A stretch of 64,000 bases of DNA, from contig NZ_AP014637.1 of assembly GCF_000829415.1 (NCBI RefSeq), forward strand, positions 3,675,001-3,739,000, read 5' to 3'. A program made the position numbers and the translations under genes. Positions 36,141-45,761 of this stretch are shown here, one piece after another (position 1 is the stretch's first letter; each line of letters starts with the position of its first letter). Under the pieces are notes generated by a model, which saw nothing but the letters and a program-made list of their open reading frames with translations, did not search any database and had not been told where the DNA came from. This stretch comes from Pseudomonas sp. StFLB209. Its GTDB lineage: Bacteria; Pseudomonadota; Gammaproteobacteria; Pseudomonadales; Pseudomonadaceae.

Positions 36141-38195
36141 TCAATCAGCCAGGTCAAGTACTTTGAACACAAAACCGTATTCAAGTGCCACATCCCGCAG
36201 GCCTTGATAGCGGCCGCTCATGCCGCCATGGCCGGCGCCCAGCTCGGTCTTGAGCAGCAGCAGGTTGTCGTCGGTCTTGTGCTCACGCAACCGCGCCACC
36301 CACTTGGCTGCCTCCCAGTACTGCACGCGGCTGTCGTTGTAACCGGCGATCACCAGCGTTGCCGGGTAGGCCTGGGCCTGGACGTTTTCATAAGGCGCAT
36401 AGGCTTTGATCCGCTCATACACTTGCGGTTCTTGCGGATTACCCCATTCGTCGTATTCGGTGACGGTCAGCGGCAGCTCCGGGTCGAGCATGGTGTTGAG
36501 CACGTCGACAAACGGCACTTCGGCAATTGCCGCACGGAAAAGTTCAGGGCGCTGGTTGAGTACCGCGCCGATCAACAACCCGCCAGCGCTACCGCCGCTG
36601 ATCACCAGTTGCCCGGCGCGGGTCAGGCCTTTGTCGATCAGGTGTTCGGCGCAGGCAATGAAGTCGCCAAAGGTGTTGTGTTTGTGTTCCTGCTTGCCGG
36701 CGCGATACCAGGCTTCGCCCAGCTCGCCGCCGCCACGCACGTGGGCGATGGCAAAGGCTACGCCGCGGTCGAGCAGGCTCAGGCGGGCATGGGAAAACCA
36801 CGGGTCGAGGCTCGCGCCGTAGGCGCCGTAGCCATACAGGTAAACCGGCGTTGGCTGGCCCAGGCATTCACGGCGCACCACCAGGCTGATCGGCACTTGA
36901 GTGCCGTCGGCGGCAGTTGCCCAGAGGCGCTGACTCACATAGGCATCGGCATCGAACTTGCCGAGTACCGGTGTCTGCTTGAGTACCTCTTGCTGGCCGT
37001 TGTCCAGTTGCAACTGGCGTACCTGAGACGGGCGGTTCAGTGACTGGTAGCGCAGACGAATACGGTCGCTGTCGAACTCCAGGCTGTCCTGCACGTACAG
37101 GCTGTAGGCGGCATCAGGCAACTGCACGCGATAGGACGGCAGGCTCTGCGGGCGCACCTCGATCACTGGCAGGCCACCTTCACGCAGGCTCAGGGTGATG
37201 GCTTTGGCATTGAGGGTCACGCCATCGAGCATCACTGTATCGCTGTGGGGCACCAGCGGCTGCCAGTCGGCGCGGGCTGGAATACCGGTGGCCGGTGCCT
37301 GGTAAAGCGCGAAGTTGATACCGTCCTGGTTGCTGCGAATGAACCAGGTCCATTGGCCATCGAGCAGGCCATGATCGACGTCATATTCGTGGCCTTCGAC
37401 CCGTGGTGCCAGGCAAGTGAACGCCTGCGTCGGCTGATCGGCGTCCAGTACCCAGGCTTCGCTGGTGGTCTTGCTGCCCAGTTGCAGCAGCAACTGGCGT
37501 TCCGAGCTGCTGCGTGCGCATTGCAGGAAAAAACGCCCGTCCGGCTCGCAAAACACCTCCTCGGCATTTGCCTTGCCCAAACGATGGCGATGGAGCTTCC
37601 AGGGTCTGTGGGTGTCATCCAGCGTTGCGAAGAACAGGGTCTGGCTGTCATTGGCCCAGGTCATGCTCCCGTCGCAGTCCTCGAAGGGCAGGCTGTGCAC
37701 CTCGCCGCTGTCCAGTTCCTTGACGAACAACTGGTAGATCTCATCGCCCGAGGTGTCCAGGCTGTAGGCCAGACGTCGGTGGTCAGGGCTGATGCTGAAG
37801 CTGCCCAGCGACAGGAAACCGCCGTTGGCCAGTACGTTCGGGTCCAGCAACAGCTGTTCGCTGGGTTCGTCTGCCTGATGGGACCCGTCGGCCGGGCGTG
37901 CGCAGCGGTAATGCCGGGCATATTCGTCGCCGGCGGTGGTGCGGGTGTAATACAGGTACGGGCCCCAGGGCGAGGGCAGCGACAGGTCGGTCTCCTGGAT
38001 GCGCGCCTTGATTTCTTCAAACAGCGCCTCGCGCAGAGCCTGTTGGTCGCCTAGCTGTGCATCGGTATAAGCGTTTTCGGCTTTCAGGTAATCGAGTACT
38101 TCAGTGCTGTCGCGCTCTTGCAGCCAGACATAAGGGTCCTGGCCATCGGCCTTACGGGCTACAGGGGCGCTGGCGCAGGTAGTAGGTGAAGTCAT
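36141..38195 (-). CDS. ptrB: Oligopeptidase B (S9 family)
   Basis: A 684-residue cytoplasmic serine peptidase of the prolyl oligopeptidase family that cleaves short peptides after Arg/Lys. An N-terminal seven-bladed propeller (about 70-400) gates the catalytic domain. The nucleophile is in GGSAGGLL, the Asp in VIAGYNDSRV and the His in GAGHGGMSGR. The acidic pair that selects basic P1 residues is likely in the TEYDEWGNP region. No signal peptide. Complete. Confidence 0.93.
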   Translation of the reverse strand: MTSPTTCASAPVARKADGQDPYVWLQERDSTEVLDYLKAENAYTDAQLGDQQALREALFEEIKARIQETDLSLPSPWGPYLYYTRTTAGDEYARHYRCARPADGSHQADEPSEQLLLDPNVLANGGFLSLGSFSISPDHRRLAYSLDTSGDEIYQLFVKELDSGEVHSLPFEDCDGSMTWANDSQTLFFATLDDTHRPWKLHRHRLGKANAEEVFCEPDGRFFLQCARSSSERQLLLQLGSKTTSEAWVLDADQPTQAFTCLAPRVEGHEYDVDHGLLDGQWTWFIRSNQDGINFALYQAPATGIPARADWQPLVPHSDTVMLDGVTLNAKAITLSLREGGLPVIEVRPQSLPSYRVQLPDAAYSLYVQDSLEFDSDRIRLRYQSLNRPSQVRQLQLDNGQQEVLKQTPVLGKFDADAYVSQRLWATAADGTQVPISLVVRRECLGQPTPVYLYGYGAYGASLDPWFSHARLSLLDRGVAFAIAHVRGGGELGEAWYRAGKQEHKHNTFGDFIACAEHLIDKGLTRAGQLVISGGSAGGLLIGAVLNQRPELFRAAIAEVPFVDVLNTMLDPELPLTVTEYDEWGNPQEPQVYERIKAYAPYENVQAQAYPATLVIAGYNDSRVQYWEAAKWVARLREHKTDDNLLLLKTELGAGHGGMSGRYQGLRDVALEYGFVFKVLDLAD

Positions 38196-38297
38196 GCCGG
38201 GCTCTCCTGGATAAAACGTGGTTCACATGCCGGACGCGCCGGGGCCGTGAAAAGCCGTTATCATAAGCGTCTATTTGACTGGCTGACCACGCACCAC

Positions 38298-38780
38298 ATG
38301 ACTGAACATGACTATCTGATCGCCTGGGGTCTCTACGCCGTTGCTGCATTGGGCTGCCTGCTGGTGCTGTTTGTAATGACCGGCTGGATGTGGCGCTACC
38401 TCAAGGAGCCGCTGCGGGTGATTGGCGCGGTGCTGCTGTTTACCCCGACCGTGGTTGATCCGGCACGTGATCTTTACGCGCCGGCGGTGGCTATTTCGGC
38501 ACTGGATCTGCTGTTCAAGGTGGGCAGCAATGTCTGGACGGCGGTGCTCGACCTTGCCATGTATGGTCTGTGTGCGTTCATTGCTTACCTGGTGTTCGTG
38601 CTGGTGCGCATGCCCATCGAAAAAAGCCGCAAGGCACGCCAGGAGCAGCTTGAAGCCCGCAAGCAACAGGCCGCTGCGCAGGATGACGAGGATGACGAGC
38701 CGTTCGGCAACAATGAGCCTTACGCCCGCAGCCCGGAACCGGCGTCGACGCTGCGCACCCGGGTCGAGCCGCGTCTGTAA
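38298..38780 (+). CDS. Conserved Pseudomonas membrane protein of unknown function
   Basis: A 160-residue protein with three hydrophobic segments: about 7-30 (IAWGLYAVAALGCLLVLFV), 38-55 and 82-107 (LAMYGLCAFIAYLVFVLVR). A basic then very acidic soluble tail follows (AQDDEDDEPF). The ATG at 38298 (MTEHDYL) matches the usual start of this family; a GTG at 38247 is open in frame. Divergent from ptrB. Sometimes labelled MFS transporter in databases, which the three-helix build does not support. Confidence 0.75.
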   Translation: MTEHDYLIAWGLYAVAALGCLLVLFVMTGWMWRYLKEPLRVIGAVLLFTPTVVDPARDLYAPAVAISALDLLFKVGSNVWTAVLDLAMYGLCAFIAYLVFVLVRMPIEKSRKARQEQLEARKQQAAAQDDEDDEPFGNNEPYARSPEPASTLRTRVEPRL

Positions 38781-38849
38781 CCGTTCGCTTCGTGGGGGCG
38801 CGCCGGCTGTACGCCTGCGCAGGCAATGTTTTGAAGCGAGTACCTGAAC

Positions 38850-39632
38850 ATGTGTGAACTGCTGGGCATGAGTGCCAATGTCCCGACTGATATCGTTTTC
38901 AGCTTTACCGGCCTGATGCAGCGCGGCGGCCGAACCGGTCCGCACCGTGATGGCTGGGGCATCGGTTTTTATGAAGGGCGCGGCCTGCGCCTGTTTCAGG
39001 ATCCGGCGGCCAGCAGCGAGTCGGAAGTCGCGCAGTTGGTACAGCGTTATCCGATCAAGAGCGAAGTGGTGATCGGCCATATCCGCCAGGCCAACGTCGG
39101 CAAAGTCTGCCTGTCCAACACGCACCCGTTTGTACGTGAACTGTGGGGCCGGAACTGGTGCTTTGCCCACAATGGCCAGCTGGCGGATTTCAATCCGCAG
39201 CACAGTTTCTATAGGCCGGTGGGCGATACTGACAGCGAAGCGGCGTTCTGCGACCTGCTTAACCGCATTCGCGAGGCGTACCCTGAGCCCGTGGAAATCG
39301 AGCAGCTTTTGCCAACGCTGGTAGAGGCCTGCAACGAGTACCGTGGCAAAGGGGTATTCAATGGCTTGCTGAGTGATGGCGACTGGCTATTTTGCTTTTG
39401 TTCCACCAAGCTGGTGCACATTACCCGACGGGCGCCATTTGGCCCTGCGCGGTTGAAGGATGTCGATGTGATCGTCGATTTCCAGGCTGAAACAACGCCC
39501 CACGACGTGGTCACCGTGATCGCCACCGAAGCCTTGACCGAGAATGAGACCTGGACCGGTTACGAACCGGGCCAGTGGGGGCTGTGGCGCAAGGGGGAGT
39601 GTGTAACCCACGGCACCACCGCAACACCGTAA
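38850..39632 (+). CDS. Class II glutamine amidotransferase, YafJ-like
   Basis: A 260-residue Ntn-hydrolase. The catalytic nucleophile Cys2 follows the initiator Met (MCELLGMSANVP), and GPHRDGWGIGFYE and CFAHNGQL form the glutamine site. A stand-alone GATase domain like E. coli YafJ may remove ammonia from glutamine or a gamma-glutamyl compound; the partner synthetase is unknown. It lies between two small membrane-protein genes on the same strand, 69 bases after the first. Confidence 0.9.
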   Translation: MCELLGMSANVPTDIVFSFTGLMQRGGRTGPHRDGWGIGFYEGRGLRLFQDPAASSESEVAQLVQRYPIKSEVVIGHIRQANVGKVCLSNTHPFVRELWGRNWCFAHNGQLADFNPQHSFYRPVGDTDSEAAFCDLLNRIREAYPEPVEIEQLLPTLVEACNEYRGKGVFNGLLSDGDWLFCFCSTKLVHITRRAPFGPARLKDVDVIVDFQAETTPHDVVTVIATEALTENETWTGYEPGQWGLWRKGECVTHGTTATP

Positions 39633-39682
39633 TACCTGCTTTGAACGACCGACCCGCCAAAAAATCAAAAAGAGGGATATCG

Positions 39683-40207
39683 ATGCTGCGTAGTTACCTG
39701 CGACTGGTTCTGTTCACCACCGCACTGTTGTTCGGCGTCCAGGCGCCAGGTTTCATCAGTGATTACAGCAAGCGGGTCGAGGCGCACCTGATCGAGGCGC
39801 AGCAGGCGATCAAGGGCTTCAAAGCGACCGCGCAGCAGTTCTTCAACGGTGACATTCAGGCACTGATCCAGCACTACCGCAACAGCGAAGACCCGGTGTT
39901 TCGCAACGACGCCAGCAACATCGAAAACCTGCTCAGCCGCACCCAGGTACTGGAGCGTCAATGGCTGGGCCTGCAAGGCTCCATGGCCGGCAAAGCCTGG
40001 CACGTCGCGACTGCCGCCGACCCTGACATCCGCCGCGAAACCCTTGATGGCTACACCTGGCAACTGCTGCTCACCCCCGTGGTGATCGGCTGGGGTATCG
40101 CCAGCGCGGTCATCCTCACCTTCCTGGTTGAAGGCCTGTTCCTGCTGCTGGGCTGGGTGGTCAACGGCGGCCGGCGCAAACCGAAAATGCGCGCCGAGTG
40201 GCGTTGA
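39683..40207 (+). CDS. DUF2937 family membrane protein
   Basis: A 174-residue protein with a membrane helix at the N-terminus (about 3-24, RLVLFTTALLFGVQAPGFI) and another near the C-terminus (about 127-160, LLLTPVVIGWGIASAVILTFL), with a helical periplasmic region between (VEAHLIEAQQAIKGF). This is the DUF2937 build. Shine-Dalgarno AGAGGG lies at 39671-39676 before the ATG at 39683. Function unknown. Confidence 0.82.
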   Translation: MLRSYLRLVLFTTALLFGVQAPGFISDYSKRVEAHLIEAQQAIKGFKATAQQFFNGDIQALIQHYRNSEDPVFRNDASNIENLLSRTQVLERQWLGLQGSMAGKAWHVATAADPDIRRETLDGYTWQLLLTPVVIGWGIASAVILTFLVEGLFLLLGWVVNGGRRKPKMRAEWR

Positions 40208-40283
40208 GCAAAACGCTGGTGATTGTCCGCAGGAGATCGCCCGCCGCCTCGGCGCCGCGCTGTCGCGCAGCAAACACGGCCCC

Positions 40284-40306
40284 GTAGGAGCGGCTTTAGC
40301 CGCGAA
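40284..40306. repeat. REP-type sequence (half element)
   Basis: GTAGGAGCGGCTTTAGCCGC followed by GAA is the standard REP unit of the putida/fluorescens group, with the small palindrome GCGGCTTTAGCCGC. It stands between convergent genes. Confidence 0.8.
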
Positions 40307-40336
40307 GGCTTCCCGGCTGAACCGGATCGGCCGCTC

Positions 40337-41515
40337 TTACTTGGCCAAATAGCGAATCCCTTCCTCCAGCCCTTGCAGGGTCAGCGGATACATCCGCTGC
40401 TCTACCAGGTCGCGCACAATGTGCGTCGAGGTCGTGTAATCCCAGACGTTCTTCGGGTAAGGATTGATCCACACCAGCTTTTTGAACTTGGTCATGAACC
40501 GCTGCATCCACAGATGGCCCGGCTCCTCGTTCCAGTGTTCGACGCTGCCACCGGCATGCGTGATCTCATAAGGTGCCATGGACGCATCACCGACGAAGAT
40601 CACTTTGTAATCGGCGCCATAGGTATGCAGCACGTCCTGGGTGGCGATGCGCTCGGCATTGCGCCGCTGATTATCCTTCCACAGCGTTTCATAAACGAAG
40701 TTGTGGAAATAGTAATACTCCAGGTGCTTGAACTCGGTCTTGCACGCCGAGAACAGCTCTTCGCAAACCTTCACATGCGCATCCATCGAGCCGCCAATGT
40801 CGAACAGCAACAGCAGTTTCACGGCGTTGCGTCGCTCCGGGCGCATCTGGATGTTCAGCAGTCCCGCATCGCGGGCGGTGTGTTCGATAGTGCCATCGAG
40901 GTCCAGCTCTTCGGCCGCCCCCTCACGGGCGAACTTGCGCAGCCTTCGCAGTGCGACTTTCAGGTTGCGGGTGCCCAGCTCGACCTGATCATCGAGGTTG
41001 CGGTACTCGCGTTGGTCCCAGACTTTGACCGCCTTGCCCTGACGCTGCCCGGCATCGCCCACCCGGATGCCTTCGGGGTGATAGCCTCCGGAGCCAAACG
41101 GGCTGGTGCCGCCGGTGCCGATCCACTTGTTGCCGCCAGCGTGGCGCTCTTTCTGTTCGGCCAGGCGCTGCTTGAACGCCTCCAGCAGTTTGTCCAGGCC
41201 TCCGAGTGACTGGATCTGCGCCCGCTCTTCAGGCGTCAGCGAACGTTCGAATTCCTTGCGCAACCAGTCTTCGGGAATCAGCGCCTGCAACGCGTCATCA
41301 AGATCCTGCAGGCCATTGAAGTAAGCGCTAAAAGCCCGGTCGAACTTGTCAAAGTGGCGCTCGTCCTTGACCAGAATGGTGCGGGCCAGAAAGTAGAACT
41401 CGTCGATATCGGCAAACACCACACGTTGTTGCAGGGCCTCGATCAGGTCCAGCAGTTCGCGCAACGACACCGGTACTTTTGCGGCACGCATTTCGTTAAA
41501 CAGATTGATCAGCAT
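40337..41515 (-). CDS. VWA domain-containing protein (CoxE-like, MoxR partner)
   Basis: A 392-residue protein. The C-terminal von Willebrand A domain (about 210-390) has a MIDAS-like LLLLFDIGGSMDAH (DxGxS). The N-terminal half is helical and charged. Proteins of this type act with MoxR ATPases as metal-dependent chaperones; the MoxR gene lies directly upstream on the same strand, 15 bases apart. The client is not evident. Confidence 0.9.
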   Translation of the reverse strand: MLINLFNEMRAAKVPVSLRELLDLIEALQQRVVFADIDEFYFLARTILVKDERHFDKFDRAFSAYFNGLQDLDDALQALIPEDWLRKEFERSLTPEERAQIQSLGGLDKLLEAFKQRLAEQKERHAGGNKWIGTGGTSPFGSGGYHPEGIRVGDAGQRQGKAVKVWDQREYRNLDDQVELGTRNLKVALRRLRKFAREGAAEELDLDGTIEHTARDAGLLNIQMRPERRNAVKLLLLFDIGGSMDAHVKVCEELFSACKTEFKHLEYYYFHNFVYETLWKDNQRRNAERIATQDVLHTYGADYKVIFVGDASMAPYEITHAGGSVEHWNEEPGHLWMQRFMTKFKKLVWINPYPKNVWDYTTSTHIVRDLVEQRMYPLTLQGLEEGIRYLAK

Positions 41516-41530
41516 GGCGAGGGCCTTTGT

Positions 41531-42376
41531 TCAGCGGTTGCCGCGCCGGCTCATGAACGCCAGGCGTTCGAGCAATTGCACATCCTGCTCGTTCTTCACC
41601 AGGGCACCGGCCAGCGGTGGAATGGCCTTGGTCGGATTGCGCTCGCGCAGCACTTCTTCGCCAATCTCGTCGGCCATCAACAGCTTCAGCCAGTCGACCA
41701 GTTCCGAGGTCGAGGGCTTCTTCTTGAGGCCCGGCACTTTGCGCACATCGAAAAACACATCCAGCGCTTCGCTGACCAGGCTTTGCTTGATGTTCGGGAA
41801 GTGCACATCGACGATCTTTTGCAGTGTCTGGCGGTCGGGGAAGGCGATGTAATGGAAGAAGCAGCGGCGCAGAAAGGCGTCGGGCAGTTCTTTCTCGTTA
41901 TTGGAGGTAATGATGATGATCGGCCGGTGCCGGGCCTTGATGGTCTCGTCGGTCTCGTAGACGTAGAACTCCATGCGGTCGAGTTCTTGCAGCAGGTCGT
42001 TAGGAAACTCGATATCGGCCTTGTCGATCTCGTCGATCAGCAGAATCACCCGCTCGGGTGCTTCGAAGGCTTCCCAGAGCTTGCCCTTTTTCAGGTAGTT
42101 ACGCACGTCGTGAACCTTGTCCACGCCCAGTTGCGAGTCGCGCAGGCGGCTGACCGCATCGTACTCGTACAAGCCCTGATGGGCCTTGGTGGTGGACTTG
42201 ATGTGCCAGGTGATCAGCCGTGCCCCAAAGGATTCGGCCAACTGCTCGGCCAGCAAGGTCTTGCCGGTGCCTGGCTCGCCTTTGACCAGCAACGGTCGCT
42301 CCAGAGTGACGGCGGCGTTGACCGCCAGTTTGAGGTCGTCGGTGGCGACGTAGGTGGCGGTGCCTTCGAACTTCAT
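41531..42376 (-). CDS. MoxR family AAA+ ATPase
   Basis: A 281-residue AAA+ protein. Walker A GEPGTGKTLLAE (about 37-48), Walker B VILLIDEIDKAD (about 105-116), sensor 1 IIIITSNNEKELPDAFLRRC with the Arg finger, and a C-terminal lid are visible. It forms an operon with the VWA gene and probably remodels or loads a protein partner. No membrane helix. Complete. Confidence 0.93.
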   Translation of the reverse strand: MKFEGTATYVATDDLKLAVNAAVTLERPLLVKGEPGTGKTLLAEQLAESFGARLITWHIKSTTKAHQGLYEYDAVSRLRDSQLGVDKVHDVRNYLKKGKLWEAFEAPERVILLIDEIDKADIEFPNDLLQELDRMEFYVYETDETIKARHRPIIIITSNNEKELPDAFLRRCFFHYIAFPDRQTLQKIVDVHFPNIKQSLVSEALDVFFDVRKVPGLKKKPSTSELVDWLKLLMADEIGEEVLRERNPTKAIPPLAGALVKNEQDVQLLERLAFMSRRGNR

Positions 42377-42424
42377 CGTTGATGGATCCTCGTAACCCGG
42401 ACAAAGGGATGAATATAGCCTGTA

Positions 42425-43495
42425 TCACTGCGCATCGGTGCCTTCATATCGGGCATTGAAGGCCTGGATAAAGCCATTGCGCAAAATCCCCCAGAACGCT
42501 TGCAGGCCACTGATGTTCTGCTGCTTGACGCTGCCAGACAGCGCTACACGGGTCGCGAACTGGTTCTTTTGCTGGTTTTTGAGCACGGTTTCACTGGCGC
42601 CGACCAGGGCCTCCCAGACCGAGCGCAACAAGCCCTTGTTCTGGTTCTCGACGTCCTGCTGCCAGTTGAACACCTCGACATCGCGCAGCAAGGGCTTGAT
42701 ATAGCCGTCCAGCCGGCCGTCGACCGCCTGGGCTTCGATGACCAGATCGCCGTGCCCGGCGTTGAAGTCGAACTTGCCATAGGCCGAGGCAAAGTCGTTC
42801 ATGCGCTTGAGCTCTATGCCGGTGGCGCGCAGCCGAAAGTCAAAGTCCTGAAAGTTGTTCATCGGATCGAACGTGGCGGTGCTTTCAAGGCGGGCGCTCT
42901 GCAACAGCCGGGCCTTGCCTTCGAAGCGTGCGTCCCGAGGGCCCTGCAGGTCGACCACGTTGGTCAGGTTGTACAGGCTGGCGTTGACCTGATCGGCCTC
43001 GATACGCACTTTCGGGGTGGTACTGAAGTTATTGAAGGTGATCTGGCCGTTATCGATGCGCAACTCGTTGAGGGTGAACGGCAGGACTTTATCCAGTTGC
43101 GCCCGCCAGTCGGTGCCCTGACCGGTCTGCGAAGCGCTGCGGTCTTGGCCGCCGTCGACGAAGTTGAGTTGCGGTTCGCTGAAAATCACCTCACCGACCA
43201 CGGCATGATCCTGCCACAGCGAGCGCCAGCTTATGGCCAGTTCGATCAGCGGCGCCTGCAGAAACGGCACCGGCACTTTGCCGTCGACCTTGACGATCTG
43301 CAGCGCCTTGATCCGATAGGCGCCGCGCCACCAGGCCAGCTCGACATCGGCGATGCGGCCACGGTAATCGCCCATGTCTGCCAGCTTGTCGTTCAGGTAG
43401 TCGCGCACCAGATAAGGCAGGGCCAGGTGCAGGGCCAGCAGCAGGCTGGCCAGACCGGCCAGGGTCCATAATGGCCAGCGGTAGCGACGTTTCAT
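42425..43495 (-). CDS. DUF748/AsmA-like membrane-anchored protein
   Basis: A 356-residue protein. One N-terminal membrane helix (about 6-27, WPLWTLAGLASLLLALHLAL) anchors a periplasmic domain of beta-strand-rich AsmA-like repeats (NELRIDNGQITFNNF, VALSGSVKQQNISG). AsmA-type proteins help to move lipids or keep the outer membrane in order. The ATG complementary to 43493-43495 precedes the anchor directly. Divergent from cysK with about 145 bases between. Confidence 0.82.
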   Translation of the reverse strand: MKRRYRWPLWTLAGLASLLLALHLALPYLVRDYLNDKLADMGDYRGRIADVELAWWRGAYRIKALQIVKVDGKVPVPFLQAPLIELAISWRSLWQDHAVVGEVIFSEPQLNFVDGGQDRSASQTGQGTDWRAQLDKVLPFTLNELRIDNGQITFNNFSTTPKVRIEADQVNASLYNLTNVVDLQGPRDARFEGKARLLQSARLESTATFDPMNNFQDFDFRLRATGIELKRMNDFASAYGKFDFNAGHGDLVIEAQAVDGRLDGYIKPLLRDVEVFNWQQDVENQNKGLLRSVWEALVGASETVLKNQQKNQFATRVALSGSVKQQNISGLQAFWGILRNGFIQAFNARYEGTDAQ

Positions 43496-43640
43496 GGTAT
43501 TGGCCTCGAAAAGACGGTTAACAGGCTGTTGAGAGTTGACTGCCGTCAAGATCAATCGTTTCGCTGTGACTGGACGCAAAACAGCCTTGCGCATAGGCTG
43601 TTGGGTCTTTCTCAAATGCCTTTGCAACAAGGACACCGTC

Positions 43641-44615
43641 ATGAGCCGGATCTATGCAGACAATGCCCACTCCATCGGCAATACGCCGTTGGTGCAGATC
43701 AACCGGATAGCGCCGCGCGGCGTGACCATCCTGGCCAAGATCGAAGGTCGCAACCCTGGCTATTCGGTCAAATGCCGGATCGGCGCGAACATGGTCTGGG
43801 ACGCCGAGAGCAGCGGCAAACTCAAGCCGGGCATGACCATTGTCGAACCGACTTCCGGCAACACCGGCATTGGTCTGGCCTTCGTTGCGGCGGCGCGGGG
43901 CTACAAGCTGATCCTGACCATGCCGTCCTCCATGAGCCTGGAGCGCCGCAAAGTGCTCAAGGCGCTCGGCGCAGAGCTGGTGTTGACCGAGCCTGCCAAG
44001 GGCATGAAAGGCGCGATTGCCAAGGCTGAAGAGTTGCTGGCGGCCAACCCCGGCGAGTACTTCATGCCGGCGCAGTTCGACAACCCGGCCAACCCGGCGA
44101 TTCACGAGAAAACCACCGGCCCGGAAATCTGGGCTGATACCGACGGCGCGATCGACGTGCTGGTCGCGGGTGTTGGTACCGGCGGCACCATCACCGGCGT
44201 CTCGCGCTACATCAAACAAACCGCTGGCAAGCCGATCCTGTCGGTGGCGGTCGAGCCTGAGACCTCGCCGATCATCGCCCAGGCGCTGGCTGGTGAAGAA
44301 ATCAAGCCGGCCCCGCACAAGATTCAGGGCATCGGCGCCGGGTTCATCCCGAACAACCTCGATCTGTCGCTGCTCGACCGCGTCGAGTCTGTCAGCGAAG
44401 ACGAAGCCAAGAGCATGGCCCTGCGCCTGATGCAGGAAGAGGGCATCCTGTGCGGTATTTCCTGCGGTGCTGCCATGGCCGCTGCCGTGCGGCTGGCTGA
44501 AAAGCCCGAGATGCAGGGCAAGACCCTGGTGGTGATCCTGCCCGACTCGGGCGAGCGCTACCTGTCGAGCATGCTGTTCAGCGACCTGTTCACCGACCAG
44601 CAATTGCAGCAGTGA
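43641..44615 (+). CDS. cysK: Cysteine synthase A (O-acetylserine sulfhydrylase)
   Basis: A 324-residue PLP enzyme that makes cysteine from O-acetylserine and sulfide. The Schiff-base Lys44 is in [12 protein letters not shown], the substrate loop is [11 protein letters not shown], the phosphate-cup is [10 protein letters not shown], and GISCGAA holds the PLP N1 contact Ser region. AAGGA at 43629-43633 sets the ATG at 43641. A 12-bp GC hairpin follows. This is the CysK branch rather than CysM, judged by the N-terminus [18 protein letters not shown]. Confidence 0.92.
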   Translation: MSRIYADNAHSIGNTPLVQINRIAPRGVTILAKIEGRNPGYSVKCRIGANMVWDAESSGKLKPGMTIVEPTSGNTGIGLAFVAAARGYKLILTMPSSMSLERRKVLKALGAELVLTEPAKGMKGAIAKAEELLAANPGEYFMPAQFDNPANPAIHEKTTGPEIWADTDGAIDVLVAGVGTGGTITGVSRYIKQTAGKPILSVAVEPETSPIIAQALAGEEIKPAPHKIQGIGAGFIPNNLDLSLLDRVESVSEDEAKSMALRLMQEEGILCGISCGAAMAAAVRLAEKPEMQGKTLVVILPDSGERYLSSMLFSDLFTDQQLQQ

Positions 44616-44718
44616 GTTTCTTGCCGGTCGGTCAAAGGTTTATGATGGCCGACTTGTTAAGCGCTTGATGCGCTGAAGAACTTCTGGCCGGTGCGTACCG
44701 GCCTTACGACCCGAACTG

Positions 44719-44754
44719 ACGGGCGGCCTTGATCCAAAGGCCGCCCGTTGGTTT
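44719..44754 (+). terminator. Hairpin between cysK and the lpxO-like gene (terminator/attenuator)
   Basis: Perfect 12-bp stem ACGGGCGGCCTT / AAGGCCGCCCGT followed by TGGTTTT. Only 14 bases separate it from the next ATG. A smaller hairpin GGCCGGT-GCGT-ACCGGCC (44686-44703) precedes it. The pair probably ends cysK transcription and may modulate the gene after it. Confidence 0.7.
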
Positions 44755-44768
44755 TCAAGGAGAGCTCC

Positions 44769-45707
44769 ATGACCCTATCGTTCGCTGTAAAGGCGTCGAT
44801 CCTGCTGTTGTTCGTGGGCAGCACGCTGTACGTCCACCTGCGTGGCCGGGCACGCCTGCCGCTGCTGCGTCAGTTTGTCAATCATTCGGCGTTGTTCGCT
44901 CCTTACAACAGCCTGATGTACCTGTTTTCCAAAGTACCGTCCAAGCCATACCTGGACCGCCGCGAGTTTCCTGAGCTCGATGTGCTCAAGGACAACTGGC
45001 AAGTCATTCGTGAAGAGGCCATGCGCCTGTTCGACGAGGGTTACATCCGTGCGGCAGCCAAGGATAACGACGCCGGTTTTGGCTCGTTCTTCAAGAAAGG
45101 CTGGAAGCGGTTTTACCTGAAATGGTACGACAAGGCCCTGCCGTCGGCCGAAACCCTGTGCCCGCAAACCGTGGCGCTGGTCAACAGCATTCCCAACGTC
45201 AAGGGCGCAATGTTCGCCTTGCTGCCTGGCGACAGCCACCTCAACCCGCACCGCGACCCGTTCGCCGGCTCGCTGCGTTATCACCTGGGCCTGTCGACGC
45301 CCAACTCCGACGCCTGCCGGATCTTCGTCGATGGCGAGGAGTACGCCTGGCGTGACGGTGAAGACGTGATGTTCGACGAAACCTACGTGCACTGGGTCAA
45401 GAACGAGACCAGCGTGACCCGGGTGATTCTGTTCTGTGATGTCGAGCGGCCACTGACCAACAACCTGATGACCCGCATCAACCGCAGCGTCAGCGCCTTT
45501 CTGGGCCGCGCCACCGCGCCGCAGAATCTCGACGACGAGCGCGTCGGCGGCATCAACCAGGCCTATGCTTTCAGCAAGCGCTTCAGCAACGTGATCAGCA
45601 CTCAGGTCAAGCAGTTCAAGCGCAGCAACCCCAAGGCCTACCGCATCCTGCGCCCGGTGCTGGCCGTGCTGGTGCTGACCCTGCTGGGTTACTGGCTGTT
45701 TGGTTGA
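44769..45707 (+). CDS. lpxO: LpxO-like lipid A hydroxylase (aspartyl/asparaginyl beta-hydroxylase family)
   Basis: A 312-residue Fe(II)/2-oxoglutarate oxygenase. A membrane anchor is at about 4-22 (FAVKASILLLFVGSTLYV) and a second hydrophobic segment ends the protein (LAVLVLTLLGYWLFG). Metal and cosubstrate residues appear in HLNPHRDPFAG, FDETYVHWVKN and TRVILFCDVERP. The membrane-anchored form is that of LpxO, which hydroxylates the secondary laurate of lipid A and adds to polymyxin tolerance. AAGGAGAG precedes the ATG at 44769. Confidence 0.85.
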   Translation: MTLSFAVKASILLLFVGSTLYVHLRGRARLPLLRQFVNHSALFAPYNSLMYLFSKVPSKPYLDRREFPELDVLKDNWQVIREEAMRLFDEGYIRAAAKDNDAGFGSFFKKGWKRFYLKWYDKALPSAETLCPQTVALVNSIPNVKGAMFALLPGDSHLNPHRDPFAGSLRYHLGLSTPNSDACRIFVDGEEYAWRDGEDVMFDETYVHWVKNETSVTRVILFCDVERPLTNNLMTRINRSVSAFLGRATAPQNLDDERVGGINQAYAFSKRFSNVISTQVKQFKRSNPKAYRILRPVLAVLVLTLLGYWLFG

Positions 45708-45761
45708 TCCGATAACGGGGTAGGGGCCGGCAGATACTCACAGCGCTCTGGAGGATTGACC

